From positions 186,001-250,000 of the forward strand of contig NZ_CP031611.1 of assembly GCF_001687475.2 (NCBI RefSeq): a stretch of DNA of 64,000 nt, read 5' to 3'. A program made the translations under genes and the position numbers. Of the stretch, positions 46,212-56,118 are shown piece after piece. The notes under the pieces are model-generated. The model was not told where the DNA came from. It did no database searches and was given only the letters and a program-made list of their open reading frames with translations. The DNA is from Campylobacter hepaticus (GTDB lineage Bacteria; Campylobacterota; Campylobacteria; Campylobacterales; Campylobacteraceae). The stretch's first letter is position 1, and each line of letters begins with the position of its first letter.

Positions 46212-46988
46212 ATGCAAAAACCTGATATACAAGAATTAAGTGATTTTTTGATTAAATATACTAAAACTTTATTGAGTGCTGGAACTTATACAGCTAGGGT
46301 TGCAAAATGTGTAGGACGTATAGCTGAGATTTATGATTATGAAATTAATATTAATTTCTTTTTTCATCATATTACTTTAAATATTGTAGATAAGCAAAAT
46401 AGTTCTATTCAAAGAACTTATATAGTCTCTAATAACCATGCTTATGTGAATTTTAGACTTATTTTTGATTTAAGTGCTTTAAGTTGGGCAATTTACGATC
46501 ATAAATATGAATTTGATAAAGCTAAAATAGTTTTTGAGCAAATTTGTGAACAAAAAAGGCATTCTTATTTACTTAATCTTTTATTTGTTTCTATGGCTAA
46601 TTCTGCTTTTTGTAGGCTTTTTGGAGGAGATTTTGGTGCAGGAGTTTTAGTTTTTTTTGCAACTTTTATAGGTTTAATTTTAAGATTTGTATTAACAAAA
46701 TTTAATATAGATTTAAGAATGCAATATATTCTTTGCTCTTTTATTTCTTCTTGGTTTGTATTTTTTGGACTTGATATGGAGTATACAAATACTTCTGATA
46801 TAGCTTTAGGTTCTAGTATTTTATATCTTATACCTGGGGTATTTTTTATCAATTCTGTGATTGATATATTAAAAGATAATATTTTAATGGGATTAAGCCG
46901 TATTATTAACGTAGCTATTCTTGTTTGTTGTATAGCACTTGGAATTTATATTACTCTTAGCATTTCTAATTTTGGGATTTTACAATGA
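46212..46988 (+). CDS. ThrE-type threonine/serine exporter, N-terminal half
   Basis: This 258-residue membrane protein holds a cytoplasmic N-terminal part (SDFLIKYTKTLLSAGTYTARVAKCVGRIAEIYDY, which is the DUF1212 signature) and about five helices (LYLIPGVFFINSVIDILKDNILMGL). It pairs with the next gene to give a split ThrE exporter of the threonine/serine exporter family. No prominent ribosome site is seen: GGTGAT precedes the ATG. The overlap of 4 bases with the next gene shows they are co-translated. Substrate is inferred from the family. Confidence 0.8.
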   Translation: MQKPDIQELSDFLIKYTKTLLSAGTYTARVAKCVGRIAEIYDYEININFFFHHITLNIVDKQNSSIQRTYIVSNNHAYVNFRLIFDLSALSWAIYDHKYEFDKAKIVFEQICEQKRHSYLLNLLFVSMANSAFCRLFGGDFGAGVLVFFATFIGLILRFVLTKFNIDLRMQYILCSFISSWFVFFGLDMEYTNTSDIALGSSILYLIPGVFFINSVIDILKDNILMGLSRIINVAILVCCIALGIYITLSISNFGILQ

Positions 46989-47479
46989 TAGAATTTGTTT
47001 TAAAGGATATGTTTTTTGCTGCGGTGGCGGGATTTGGTTTTTCTTATGCGTGCAATCCTCCTTTTAAAACTCTTATTTTATCTGCATTTTTAGCAGCTAT
47101 TGCTCATGGATTGCGTTTTGTTTTAATAGAATATTTTTATTTTCAAACTTTGGCTATTGCTACTTTTATTGCTTCTTTTTGCATCGGTTGTTTAGGTATT
47201 GGTTTAGCAAAAATCATTAAAATTCCAGCTGAAATTATTGTTTTTCCTGCACTTATTCCTATGATACCAGGAATTTATGCTTATAAAGCTATTTTGTATT
47301 TGATTTCTTTTATACGTAGTGAAGACTTAAAAGCTAGATCTGAATTTTTAGTGCAATTTTTTGATTATTTTTTTACTACACTTTCTATAACTTTAGCTTT
47401 AGCTATAGGAGTGAGCGTTACTTTATTAATCTTTTTTGAACAAAATTTTATGATGAGCAGGAATGCTAAAAAACATTAA
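46985..47479 (+). CDS. ThrE-type threonine/serine exporter, C-terminal half
   Basis: This 164-residue polytopic membrane protein with five helices matches the DUF3815 half of ThrE (AEIIVFPALIPMIPGIYAYKAI is the conserved signature). It acts with the preceding gene. The ATG overlaps that gene by 4 bases (ATGA). In Corynebacterium the two halves are fused, which supports a joint function. The substrate, probably small amino acids, is inferred. Confidence 0.8.
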   Translation: MIEFVLKDMFFAAVAGFGFSYACNPPFKTLILSAFLAAIAHGLRFVLIEYFYFQTLAIATFIASFCIGCLGIGLAKIIKIPAEIIVFPALIPMIPGIYAYKAILYLISFIRSEDLKARSEFLVQFFDYFFTTLSITLALAIGVSVTLLIFFEQNFMMSRNAKKH

Positions 47480-47686
47480 AATAAAAGTAAGTTAATTATG
47501 CATGAAATAAAATCAATTAACATGCTTTTTTTAATAAATAAAGTGAAGTTTTGTTTTTAAAATTTGTATTTTAAATTATAAATAAACTTTATTTTTTTGT
47601 TCATATTTTAAGTTTGAGCTTGAAAATTGAAAAGAATTTTAAAAATTATCTCAGGAATTATCTTATAAACTTTTGTATGAATTTAA

Positions 47687-47692
47687 TATAAT
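47687..47692 (+). promoter_or_regulatory. Putative promoter of the copper operon
   Basis: TATAAT lies 30 bases before the copZ-like ATG and an AAGGAG ribosome site at about 47711-47716. The 240 bases before it hold no gene and a small inverted repeat (GTTAATT/AATTAAC, 47491-47521). No copper-responsive operator of the CueR type was recognised. Confidence 0.4.
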
Positions 47693-47721
47693 TTATTTAT
47701 AAGAAGTTATAAGGAGAGAAG

Positions 47722-47916
47722 ATGCAATTTAAAGTAAAAAATATTAATTGTATAAATTGCGTTAATTTAATAAAAAATTCGCTTGAGTATAAATTTGGAT
47801 TAATACAAATAGATTTAGATAGCAAAATTTTAAGTATTGATTTAAAAGAAGAGCAAATTCTTGATTTTACAAAAGAAATTAAAGAATTGGGATTTGAAAT
47901 TATAGAGCGTTTATAA
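47722..47916 (+). CDS. Copper chaperone-like protein (CopZ type)
   Basis: This 64-residue HMA-domain protein has the metal-binding CxxC in NINCINCVNLI and a KEIKELGFEIIERL end. It is a small cytosolic carrier that probably hands Cu(I) to the adjacent CopA. AAGGAG lies before the ATG. The stop overlaps the CopA ATG by one base, so synthesis of chaperone and pump is coupled. Confidence 0.85.
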   Translation: MQFKVKNINCINCVNLIKNSLEYKFGLIQIDLDSKILSIDLKEEQILDFTKEIKELGFEIIERL

Positions 47917-50021
47917 TGGAAGAATTACATCTTAAAATAGGAAAAATGACTTGCGTAAATTGTTCTAATGCTATAGAAAGAGCGTGTAAAAAGCTTGATG
48001 GTGTTGAGGAAGCTAGTGTGTCTTATATCAATTCTAGCGGTGTTTTTTTACTTAAAGATCTACAAAAACGTCAAGATATTATAAAGAAGATTCAAAATTT
48101 AGGTTTTGAAATTTTAGAAGATGAACAAAGTTTAATTGAATATAAAATCAAAAAACATTTAAAATTAAGAAACAATTTAATTATAAGTATTGTTTTAAGT
48201 GCGATTGTTATGTATTGTGAAATGTTTATGACAAATTCTTTGTCTAAGCATCTTCAAATGCTTTTGAGTTTTTTTGGAATATTTTATTGTGGTAGAGATT
48301 TTTTTTATCATGCTTTTTTAGGACTTAAAAATCAGAATTTGGATATGAATACTTTAGTATCTTTAGGTGTTTTAAGTGCTTTGATTTATTCTTTTTTAGT
48401 GTATTTGAGTATTTTTAATGTGAAAGATTTATATTTTAGTGGGGCTATGATGATTATTTCTTTTGTGCTTTTGGGTAAATATTTTGAAAGCAAGGTAAAA
48501 TTTAAAGCCCAATCTTATCAAAAAATGCTTGAAAAAATAGATACTAAAAAAGCAAAAATTTTACTTGAAAATGGGGAAATTAAAGAAATTACAAGTTCTT
48601 TTGTTAAAAGTGATGATGTGCTTTTAGTACAAGAAGGCGAAAGTATTGTTGTTGATGGAATCATACAAGAAGGTAGTGCAGAACTTGATATGAGTTTTTT
48701 AAATGGGGAATTTTTTCCTGTATTTAAAAAACAAGGTGATGAAGTACAAGCAGGTTCTATAGTTTTAAATGGTGTTTTGGAGATTAAAGCAAGCAAAAAA
48801 GCTGTAGATAGTACTTTAGAGCAAATTAAAGATTTGGTTTTCCAAGCTGGTAATATAAAAAGTCCTTTAGTTCATTTAGTAGATCGTGTTTCAAGATATT
48901 TTGTTGGTATTATCATTCTTTTTGCTTTTTTTGTCTTTGTTTTTTGGTTGATACGAGTAGATATGAATACGGCTTTTTTACATGCTTGTGCAGTACTTTT
49001 AATTTCTTGTCCTTGTGCTTTGGGGCTTGCTACTCCTATTGCTTTAGTAGTAGCAAGTTCTAAAGCTGCAAAAAATTTTATTCTTATTAAAAATCCTGCT
49101 GCTTTAGAAAAATTAGCTTTAACTAAATATGTTTTTTTGGATAAAACAGGTACGCTAACTCAAGATACTTTAAATGTCTTTGCGCATAATCTTTTAAAAC
49201 ATGATTTTGATAAATTATGTCAAATTGAAAGTTTAAGTTCTCATCCTATAGCTAAAGCATTATCTAAAAATAAGACTTTTTGTTTACAAGGCGAAGGCAA
49301 AGTTATCATAGGATCAGGTATTAGTTATAAAGAAGATAATGATATATATTTAGCAGGAAATGCACAATTTTTACATGAGAATCATATTAAAACTCAAGAA
49401 GCAGATATATTTTTTGATTCTTTTAAAGATCGCGCAGATATTAGGGTTTATTTTGCTAAAAATAAACAATGTTTAGGAGGTGTTTTATTAAGCAATGCTT
49501 TAAAAAATGGAGCTAAAGAACTGATTTTAGATTTAAAAAAACAAGGTTTAAAAACAATTATTTTAAGCGGAGATAATAAAAAAAATGTAGAAAAAATAGC
49601 CAAAAAACTACAAGTTGATGAATTTTATGCTCAACTTAAAAGCGAGGAAAAACTTCAAAAAATTAAAGAAGTTGCAAAAACTTTTTTTATAGGCGATGGA
49701 ATTAATGATGCACCAGCTTTAAATGCAGCCAATGTAAGTATGAGTTTTTCAAAAGCTAATGAACTTGCTAAAAAAACAGGAGATTTTATATTAATACAAG
49801 AAGATTTAAAAGCCATTGTTTTTTGTTTTAAGCTTGCTAAAAAAACAAGAAAAATTATTAAGTTGAATCTTTTTTGGGCTTTTTCATATAATGTATTTTG
49901 CATTCCTGTTGCAGCAGGTTTTGTGCCTTTTATCTCTTTAAGTCCTCATATAGCCGCTCTTGCTATGGGAATTAGTTCTATTAGTGTGGTTCTTAATTCT
50001 TTAAGATTAAAATATATTTAA
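47916..50021 (+). CDS. copA: Copper-exporting P-type ATPase CopA
   Basis: This 701-residue P1B-type ATPase exports Cu(I) to the periplasm. One N-terminal HMA domain carries CxxC (KMTCVNCSNAI). The membrane metal site is the CPC motif (LISCPCALGLATP). The phosphorylation motif is DKTGTLT and the hinge is GDGINDAPAL. The family HP dipeptide is in SSHPIAKAL. Length is a little under the E. coli pump because there is one HMA domain instead of two. No CueO-like oxidase gene is adjacent. Confidence 0.94.
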   Translation: MEELHLKIGKMTCVNCSNAIERACKKLDGVEEASVSYINSSGVFLLKDLQKRQDIIKKIQNLGFEILEDEQSLIEYKIKKHLKLRNNLIISIVLSAIVMYCEMFMTNSLSKHLQMLLSFFGIFYCGRDFFYHAFLGLKNQNLDMNTLVSLGVLSALIYSFLVYLSIFNVKDLYFSGAMMIISFVLLGKYFESKVKFKAQSYQKMLEKIDTKKAKILLENGEIKEITSSFVKSDDVLLVQEGESIVVDGIIQEGSAELDMSFLNGEFFPVFKKQGDEVQAGSIVLNGVLEIKASKKAVDSTLEQIKDLVFQAGNIKSPLVHLVDRVSRYFVGIIILFAFFVFVFWLIRVDMNTAFLHACAVLLISCPCALGLATPIALVVASSKAAKNFILIKNPAALEKLALTKYVFLDKTGTLTQDTLNVFAHNLLKHDFDKLCQIESLSSHPIAKALSKNKTFCLQGEGKVIIGSGISYKEDNDIYLAGNAQFLHENHIKTQEADIFFDSFKDRADIRVYFAKNKQCLGGVLLSNALKNGAKELILDLKKQGLKTIILSGDNKKNVEKIAKKLQVDEFYAQLKSEEKLQKIKEVAKTFFIGDGINDAPALNAANVSMSFSKANELAKKTGDFILIQEDLKAIVFCFKLAKKTRKIIKLNLFWAFSYNVFCIPVAAGFVPFISLSPHIAALAMGISSISVVLNSLRLKYI

Positions 50022-50084
50022 AATTTTGTTAATAATATATTATATATAATTAATATTACTAAAATATATTATTAAGGAGTATAA

Positions 50085-50606
50085 ATGCAATCAAAATGTT
50101 TTTGTATAAGCAAGATGATTAGACTCTCAAAAGTGATTATTTTACTCACGGTTGCATCATTGGCATTTATCGTTGTTTTTGGAAATATAACAGATTATAA
50201 TTCTAATTTTTTATTTGTTTCTCATGTTATGAGTATGGATACAAAACCTGATTATTTGGGTAATGCTATTGTTTATAGGGCTATTACTTCTTCTTTTGTA
50301 CATCATATAAGTTATATTATGATTATTTTGTTTGAAGCTTTTATTGCTTTTACGGCTTTAAAAGGTGCTATTGATATGTTTAAGGCTAGAAATTTGGATG
50401 CTCAAACTTTTCATAATGCTAAAACTTTTGGTATTATTTCTTTAACTTCTTGTTGTATTTTATGGTTTTTTGCTTTTCAAGTACTTGCTGCAGAATGGTT
50501 TGGTATGTGGATGAGTAAAGTATGGAATGGTTTATTTGATGCTACAAGATTGGTAACTTATATGTTTTTAGCTTTAATTTTTATTTCTCTTAAAAATGAT
50601 GATTAA
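50085..50606 (+). CDS. DUF2165-type small membrane protein
   Basis: This 173-residue membrane protein has four hydrophobic helices and an aromatic-rich C-terminal half: ITSSFVHHISYIMIILFEAFIAF, then FFAFQVLAAEWFGMWMSKVWNGL. The pattern resembles the DUF2165 family of predicted small integral membrane proteins. The function of that family is unknown. I do not recall this gene between copA and dnaX in NCTC 11168, which has only tiny frames there. AAGGAG lies a few bases before the ATG, and it has its own AT-rich promoter region. It ends 4 bases into the convergent dnaX stop. Confidence 0.6.
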   Translation: MQSKCFCISKMIRLSKVIILLTVASLAFIVVFGNITDYNSNFLFVSHVMSMDTKPDYLGNAIVYRAITSSFVHHISYIMIILFEAFIAFTALKGAIDMFKARNLDAQTFHNAKTFGIISLTSCCILWFFAFQVLAAEWFGMWMSKVWNGLFDATRLVTYMFLALIFISLKNDD

Positions 50607-52132
50607 TTTTCTATACTAGGTTCTCCAAAACAGTCTTTTAGGGCTTCTTTAAGATCTTCTTGAGGGTCAAATTTTTTGGCCCCTTCTTTAAGCATATTAA
50701 TAGAAGATTGTATATTTATATTTTTATTATTAGGAAGTTCTTGTGTAAGTGGTTGGAGTTTACTTTCATCAATTAAAAGAGCTTTTTGTACTTTAATATT
50801 TGCATTTTCTCCAAATTTGATTTTGAAAAGTTCTTGTATAAGCTTAAAACCTTTATTGAGTATATGGCGATCTTGCCCTTGAGCATTTGAACTTATGTTT
50901 AAAATATTATTTTCAAAACTAATAAATTGTGTATTTTGTTTAAAACACTCTCCTAATTCAAAATCTCTATCATAAATACTCTCAAGTAAAATTTCATAAA
51001 CATTTTTTTCTTTTTCTTTTTTTTCTAACTGAGGTATAATAGGATTTGTATGAATTGTTTTTGATGTATTCTCAAAACTATTTTTTTCTTGTATTTCTTG
51101 AATTTGTAAATCAATTTCTTTTAAATGGCTTGCTTCTATCATCATAAAAGCCATAATGCATAGTGTAAAACCATCATCATCGCTAAGCATATTTTTTGCT
51201 CTTGATAAAATACGAAAAAACCTTTCATAAATTAAAGTAGAAAATTCTGTACTTTTGGCAAAAAAACTTTCTTTTAAATAAAAAATCATTTCATCAATAA
51301 CACTTGAAGCTTCATAGTCTTGTAATTCTTCTAAATAATCAAAAACCTTGTTTTTATTTTGTGTTAAAATGGCTTGGTAAAAAGCTTTAATTTTTTCAGG
51401 GTTTAAAAATCCTAGCATATCTGTAATTTTGTCTATATTAATTTTATTTTGACAAAAAATAATAGCTTGATCAAGCAAGGTTAAGGTATCCCTTAAAGAT
51501 CCATTTCCACTTCTTGCGATAAATTTTAAAGCTTCTTCTTCAAATTCAACATTTTCTTTAATTAAAATTTCTTTTAAATGGTTTAAAATTTCATTTTGTG
51601 GAATTTGCTTAAAGCGAAAATGTTGTGTTCTTGAAAGTACTGTAGTAGGTAACTTTAAAGGATCAGTGGTTGCAAGGATAAATTTAACATAATTGGGCGG
51701 TTCTTCTAGGGTTTTTAAAAGTGCATTAGCAGCTTGAGAAGTTAACATATGTACTTCATCAATAATAAAAATTTTAAATCTTGCCATAGAAGGAGAATAT
51801 TTAGTTTGTTCAATTAAGATTTGTATGTCTTCAAGTCCTCTATTACTAGCAGCATCCATTTCTATGATATCTATATGCTTAGCTTCAAGCGCAGCAAGGC
51901 ATTGTTTACATGTTCCACATGGGGTATCACTTGGACCTTTATCGCAAACTAAGGCACGAGAAAAAATTCTAGCACTAGAAGTTTTTCCGCTACCTCTAAG
52001 GCCTGAAAAAAGATAAGCATGAGCTAAACGATTATGATTAAGAGCGTATTTTAAGCTTATGCTAACGGTTTTTTGACCTATGAGTTCATCAAAGGTTTTA
52101 GGTCTGTATTTAATAGCTAGAGCTTGGAGCAT
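50603..52132 (-). CDS. dnaX: DNA polymerase III subunit gamma/tau
   Basis: This 509-residue clamp-loader ATPase opens the sliding clamp and holds the replisome together. Walker A is GLRGSGKTSSARIF. The zinc-binding cysteines are in CDKGPSDTPCGTCKQC. Walker B is IDEVHML and the sensor region is LATTDPLKLPTTVLSRTQHFRF. The C-terminal part is a divergent, lysine-rich tau-like region. I saw no frameshift site that would make a separate gamma. It follows rho by 3 bases on the same strand. Confidence 0.94.
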   Translation of the reverse strand: MLQALAIKYRPKTFDELIGQKTVSISLKYALNHNRLAHAYLFSGLRGSGKTSSARIFSRALVCDKGPSDTPCGTCKQCLAALEAKHIDIIEMDAASNRGLEDIQILIEQTKYSPSMARFKIFIIDEVHMLTSQAANALLKTLEEPPNYVKFILATTDPLKLPTTVLSRTQHFRFKQIPQNEILNHLKEILIKENVEFEEEALKFIARSGNGSLRDTLTLLDQAIIFCQNKINIDKITDMLGFLNPEKIKAFYQAILTQNKNKVFDYLEELQDYEASSVIDEMIFYLKESFFAKSTEFSTLIYERFFRILSRAKNMLSDDDGFTLCIMAFMMIEASHLKEIDLQIQEIQEKNSFENTSKTIHTNPIIPQLEKKEKEKNVYEILLESIYDRDFELGECFKQNTQFISFENNILNISSNAQGQDRHILNKGFKLIQELFKIKFGENANIKVQKALLIDESKLQPLTQELPNNKNINIQSSINMLKEGAKKFDPQEDLKEALKDCFGEPSIEN

Positions 52133-52135
52133 ATT

Positions 52136-53434
52136 TTACTCATTCATAATGGATAAAAGTTCTACATTGTCTTTAGTTTTAAGCATTTTAGAATATAAGA
52201 ATTTCAATGCTTCTACATCATCCATTTGAGAAATTGCCGATCGAATAGCCCAAATTTTTTGCAGGGTTGTTGTGCCTTGGAGTAATTCTTCTTTTCTTGT
52301 TCCTGATTTAATAATATTAATTGCAGGGTAGATTCTTCTGTCTGAAATATTTCTATCAAGGACTATTTCGCTATTTCCTGTACCTTTAAATTCTTCAAAA
52401 ATAACATCATCCATTCTTGATCCTGTATCAATTAAGGCTGTTGCTACTATGGTTAAAGATCCGCCATTTTCTATATTTCTTGCTGCACCAAAAAAGCGTT
52501 TTGGTTTATGTAAGGCATTAGCATCAACCCCACCGCTTAATACTTTTCCACTACTTGGAGTAGCTGTATTATAAGCTCTTGCTAATCTTGTAATGCTATC
52601 AAGTAAAATAATAACATCTTTACCCATTTCCACCATTCTTTTAGCTTTTTCTATAACAAGTTCAGCTACACGCACATGATTATAAGCTGGCAGATCAAAA
52701 GTTGAGCTAAAGACTTCACCTTTAACGCATCTTTGCATATCAGTAACTTCTTCAGGTCTTTCATCGACTAAAAGAACAATTAAATGCATTTCAGGATGAT
52801 TTTTAGCAATAGCACTTGCAAGTTCTTTCATTAGTTCTGTTTTACCGGTTCTAGGAGGTGCCACAATAAGACCACGTTGTCCTTTTCCTATAGGAGTGAA
52901 AAGATCTAAAACTCTCCCTGTGAGTTTATTTGCATCATATTCAAGTTTGATTTTTTCTGTTGGAAAAATAGGGGTTAGATTATCAAATAAAGGTCTTTCT
53001 TTGGCTTCTTGTAAGGGTAGATAATTAATAGCTTCAATTTTTAAAAGAGCATAGTATTTTTCTTGATCCTTGGGTTCTCTTACTTGTCCTGTTACTATAT
53101 CACCTACACGCAGAGCAAATTTACGGATTTGTGAATTAGAAACATAAGCATCATTAACGCTATCACTAAGATTAGAATCCATGCCTCTTAAAAAACCATA
53201 GCCTTCTTGAGAAATTTCTAAAATTCCTGTAAAAAGTATGAATCCGCCTTTTTTAGTTTGTGCTTTTAAAATTTCAAAAATTAATTCTTGGCGGCGAAAT
53301 TCGCGTGGATTTTCAATTTCACATTCATTGGCAATTTTAACTAGATTTTCTAAGTCTAGTAATTTTAATTCTTCAATTTTATAACCTTCCACTGGAGTGT
53401 GGGTTCTTTGATGTTGTTTTTTTTCTTTTTCCAT
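52136..53434 (-). CDS. rho: Transcription termination factor Rho
   Basis: This 432-residue hexameric RNA helicase ends transcription at factor-dependent sites. The N-terminal RNA-binding domain includes [15 protein letters not shown]. The ATPase domain has Walker [15 protein letters not shown], then [14 protein letters not shown] and the R-loop/Q-loop region [43 protein letters not shown]. Length is normal. It is first in the rho-dnaX minus-strand pair and divergent from ccoI. Confidence 0.96.
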   Translation of the reverse strand: MEKEKKQHQRTHTPVEGYKIEELKLLDLENLVKIANECEIENPREFRRQELIFEILKAQTKKGGFILFTGILEISQEGYGFLRGMDSNLSDSVNDAYVSNSQIRKFALRVGDIVTGQVREPKDQEKYYALLKIEAINYLPLQEAKERPLFDNLTPIFPTEKIKLEYDANKLTGRVLDLFTPIGKGQRGLIVAPPRTGKTELMKELASAIAKNHPEMHLIVLLVDERPEEVTDMQRCVKGEVFSSTFDLPAYNHVRVAELVIEKAKRMVEMGKDVIILLDSITRLARAYNTATPSSGKVLSGGVDANALHKPKRFFGAARNIENGGSLTIVATALIDTGSRMDDVIFEEFKGTGNSEIVLDRNISDRRIYPAINIIKSGTRKEELLQGTTTLQKIWAIRSAISQMDDVEALKFLYSKMLKTKDNVELLSIMNE

Positions 53435-53544
53435 AAGTCCTCGTAAGATTTAGCAGAATATTTTTTTTGAAAGTATGATTTTAGTAAAAAAATGCACTTT
53501 TTGTCAAATTTTTGTTTATAATTATAAAAAATATTTTATAAAGA

Positions 53545-55902
53545 ATGCTTATGAAATGTGAACATTGCAGACTTGATTATGAGCAAACTCAAATGATAGC
53601 TTATAGCGATAAGTTTTTTTGTTGTAAGGGTTGTCAAAATGTTTGGGAAATTTTGCATGAAAATAAATTGGATGAATTTTATAAAAAACTTGGGAATCAG
53701 ACTTTAAGTCCTGTTAATTTTGAAAATGATATTAAAAGTTATGATGAATTTATTATTAAGACTAAAGAGGGTTTTAGTGAGATTTATTTGATGATTCATG
53801 GTATAGAATGTGCTGCTTGCATTTGGCTTAATGAGAGAATTCTGGCTAAACAAGAGGGAATTTTAGAACTTGATATGAATCATGTAAATCATAAGGTACA
53901 TATTGTTTTTGATGAGCATAGCATTTCTTTAATGCAAATTTTAAGACTTATTGAAAGCATAGGTTATAAAGCAAGTGCTTATGATCCTAGCAAAGCTTCT
54001 AAAAAAGCCGATTTATTAAAAAGAAAATTTTATGCTAAGCTTGTAGTAGCTATTGCTTGTGTGATGAATATTATGTGGATTGCTGTGGCAAAATATGCAG
54101 GATTTTTTACAGGTATGGATAAAGACACTAAAGATGTTTTAAATTTTGCAGAATTTATTCTTTGTTCTCCAGTGCTTTTTTATACAGGATCTCATTTTTA
54201 TCAAAGCGCTTTTAAAACTTTAAAAATGCGTAGTTTGAGTATGGATGTATTGGTTATTAGCGGAGCAAGCTTAGCTTATATTTATTCTTTATGGGCTATG
54301 TTTTTTAGAGTGGGAGAGGTGTATTTTGATTCGGTAGCTATGATAATTTGCTTTGTATTTATAGGTAAATATCTTGAAATGTTTAGTAAAAAACGTGCCT
54401 TAGATACTGTTGATGGTTTAAATGATTTTTTGCAAAATGAAGTTTTGGTTTTTAATGGAGAGGAATTTGTACCTAAACAAGTACAAAAGGTTTGCATAGG
54501 TGATATGATTTTGCTTAAAACAGGAGATAAGGTATTAATTGATGGTATTTGTAAAAGCGGAGAAATAAGTATAGATACTTCTTCTTTAAATGGGGAAAAT
54601 ATTCCTAAGCTAATACAAAAAAATGATGAAATTTTTTCAGCTTCTATAGTGCTTGATGGTAGTGCACAATATGAAGCGACAAAGCTTTATAAAGATTCAA
54701 AATTAAGTAAAATTATCCAGCTTTTAGAATTAGCTAGTTCAAAAAAAGCAAAACTTGAAAGCTTGGTAAATAATCTTTCAGCTTATTTTTCTAGAACTGT
54801 TTTATTTTTAGCTTTTATATGTTTTTCTTTTTTCTTATTTTATAAAAAAATGGATTTTGAAATTGCACTTGTCAATGCTATTTCAGTTTTAATTATCGCT
54901 TGTCCTTGTGCTTTAGCTTTGGCAACTCCTGTGAGTAATCTTGTGGCTTTAGGAAGGGCTTTGAAAAAACATATTTTATTTAAAAGTTCTAGTGTTATAG
55001 AAGATTTAAGTAAATGCAATTGTGTAGTTTTTGATAAAACAGGTATTTTAACTAAGTTAGAATTAGAGCTTAAAGAGGTATTTTTGGACAAAGAATTAAA
55101 TTTAGATGAATTGTATAATTTTGTTAAACTTTCTAAACATCCTATTTCTCAAAATATTGCTTTATATTTAAAAAAAATAGGAGCCAGAGAATTAAATTTT
55201 GACTTTAAAAAGCTTATGAATATCCAAGCTAAAGGTTTAAGTGCTTTTTTGGATGGAAAATTATTTTTAGGAGGAAATACTCAGTTTTTAAAAGAAAATC
55301 ATATTTTTGTTAAAGATTTTGAAGGCACACATTTTATTTTTGCTAAAGAAGGAAAGGTTTTAGCTTTTTTTGAATTTGATAATGTTTTAAGAGAAGGAGC
55401 AAAAGAACTTATTGCTTATCTTAAAAAGCAAAAAAAAGAACTTATGATTCTTAGTGGGGATAATCAAAAAGCTGTAGAAAAAATCGCTCAAGAATTACAA
55501 ATTTCAAATTTTAAAGCTTCTTGTTTGCCCGAAGATAAAATGACAATGATTGAAAAATTAAGTAAAAAATATAAAGTTTTATTTATAGGAGATGGGGTTA
55601 ATGATGCTTTAGCATTAAAATACTCTAGTGTTTCTATCACTTTAAGAGAAGGGAGTGATTTGGCTATAGAAAGCAGTGATGTTTTGCTTTTAAAAAATGA
55701 TTTATTTTCTTTAGAAAAAGCCATAAGATTATCTAAAAATACTTTTAAAATCATTAAACAAAATCTTGCTTTTTCATTAGTTTATAATGCTTGCACTATA
55801 CCTTTAGCCTTTTTTGGTATGATTAACCCTTTATTTGCTGCTATTTCTATGTCTTTTAGTAGTATAATAGTGATTTTAAATACTTTAAGGATTAAAGAAT
55901 GA
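53545..55902 (+). CDS. ccoI: Copper-transporting ATPase for cbb3 oxidase assembly (CcoI/FixI)
   Basis: This 785-residue P1B-type ATPase supplies copper to the cbb3-type cytochrome oxidase. A special N-terminal metal region carries CEHCRLDY and CCKGCQN, followed by an HMA domain with HGIECAACIWLN. The membrane CPC motif is LIIACPCALALATP. The phosphorylation motif reads DKTGILTK rather than the canonical DKTGT. The hinge GDGVNDALAL replaces GDGxNDAP. Both substitutions sit in motifs that are nearly invariant in family pumps. Two nearby ATG codons could start it (53545 or 53551). It overlaps ccoS by 4 bases. Confidence 0.88.
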   Translation: MLMKCEHCRLDYEQTQMIAYSDKFFCCKGCQNVWEILHENKLDEFYKKLGNQTLSPVNFENDIKSYDEFIIKTKEGFSEIYLMIHGIECAACIWLNERILAKQEGILELDMNHVNHKVHIVFDEHSISLMQILRLIESIGYKASAYDPSKASKKADLLKRKFYAKLVVAIACVMNIMWIAVAKYAGFFTGMDKDTKDVLNFAEFILCSPVLFYTGSHFYQSAFKTLKMRSLSMDVLVISGASLAYIYSLWAMFFRVGEVYFDSVAMIICFVFIGKYLEMFSKKRALDTVDGLNDFLQNEVLVFNGEEFVPKQVQKVCIGDMILLKTGDKVLIDGICKSGEISIDTSSLNGENIPKLIQKNDEIFSASIVLDGSAQYEATKLYKDSKLSKIIQLLELASSKKAKLESLVNNLSAYFSRTVLFLAFICFSFFLFYKKMDFEIALVNAISVLIIACPCALALATPVSNLVALGRALKKHILFKSSSVIEDLSKCNCVVFDKTGILTKLELELKEVFLDKELNLDELYNFVKLSKHPISQNIALYLKKIGARELNFDFKKLMNIQAKGLSAFLDGKLFLGGNTQFLKENHIFVKDFEGTHFIFAKEGKVLAFFEFDNVLREGAKELIAYLKKQKKELMILSGDNQKAVEKIAQELQISNFKASCLPEDKMTMIEKLSKKYKVLFIGDGVNDALALKYSSVSITLREGSDLAIESSDVLLLKNDLFSLEKAIRLSKNTFKIIKQNLAFSLVYNACTIPLAFFGMINPLFAAISMSFSSIIVILNTLRIKE

Positions 55903-56105
55903 ATAATGTAATCATGATGATGATAGGGGTGTCAATTCTTATGTTTTTTGTTATTTTAGGGACTTTACTTTGGGGGATTAAAAATAAACAATTTGATGAT
56001 GATTATAAATTTACCAGTTTAAATGATGATGAAGATGCCTTGCATGATGCTATAATACTTGAAAAGCGTAAAAAAGAACTTTTAGATAAAAAAAGGCTTT
56101 CCTAA
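55899..56105 (+). CDS. ccoS: cbb3-type cytochrome oxidase assembly protein CcoS
   Basis: This 68-residue single-helix membrane protein (MMIGVSILMFFVILGTLLWGIKNKQFDDDYKF) has the conserved W-x-x-x-x-x-Q-F-D-D signature of CcoS, which helps insert cofactors into cbb3 oxidase. It overlaps ccoI by 4 bases, the usual ccoIS arrangement. Its stop codon lies inside the loop of a terminator hairpin. Confidence 0.88.
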   Translation: MNNVIMMMIGVSILMFFVILGTLLWGIKNKQFDDDYKFTSLNDDEDALHDAIILEKRKKELLDKKRLS

Positions 56106-56113
56106 GAAAGCCT
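56094..56113. terminator. Shared terminator of ccoS and cytochrome c553 genes
   Basis: A perfect 8-bp stem (AGGCTTTC / GAAAGCCT) with a 4-base CTAA loop lies between convergent genes. Its left arm and loop include the ccoS end and stop codon. It is symmetric, so it can serve both strands. Confidence 0.7.
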
Positions 56114-56118
56114 AATAA

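Noticed and set aside
47491-47530. Terminator after the ThrE-like pair (GTTAATT/AATTAAC near a T run)
   Set aside because: The stem is short with a 17-base loop and the T run does not follow the right arm directly.
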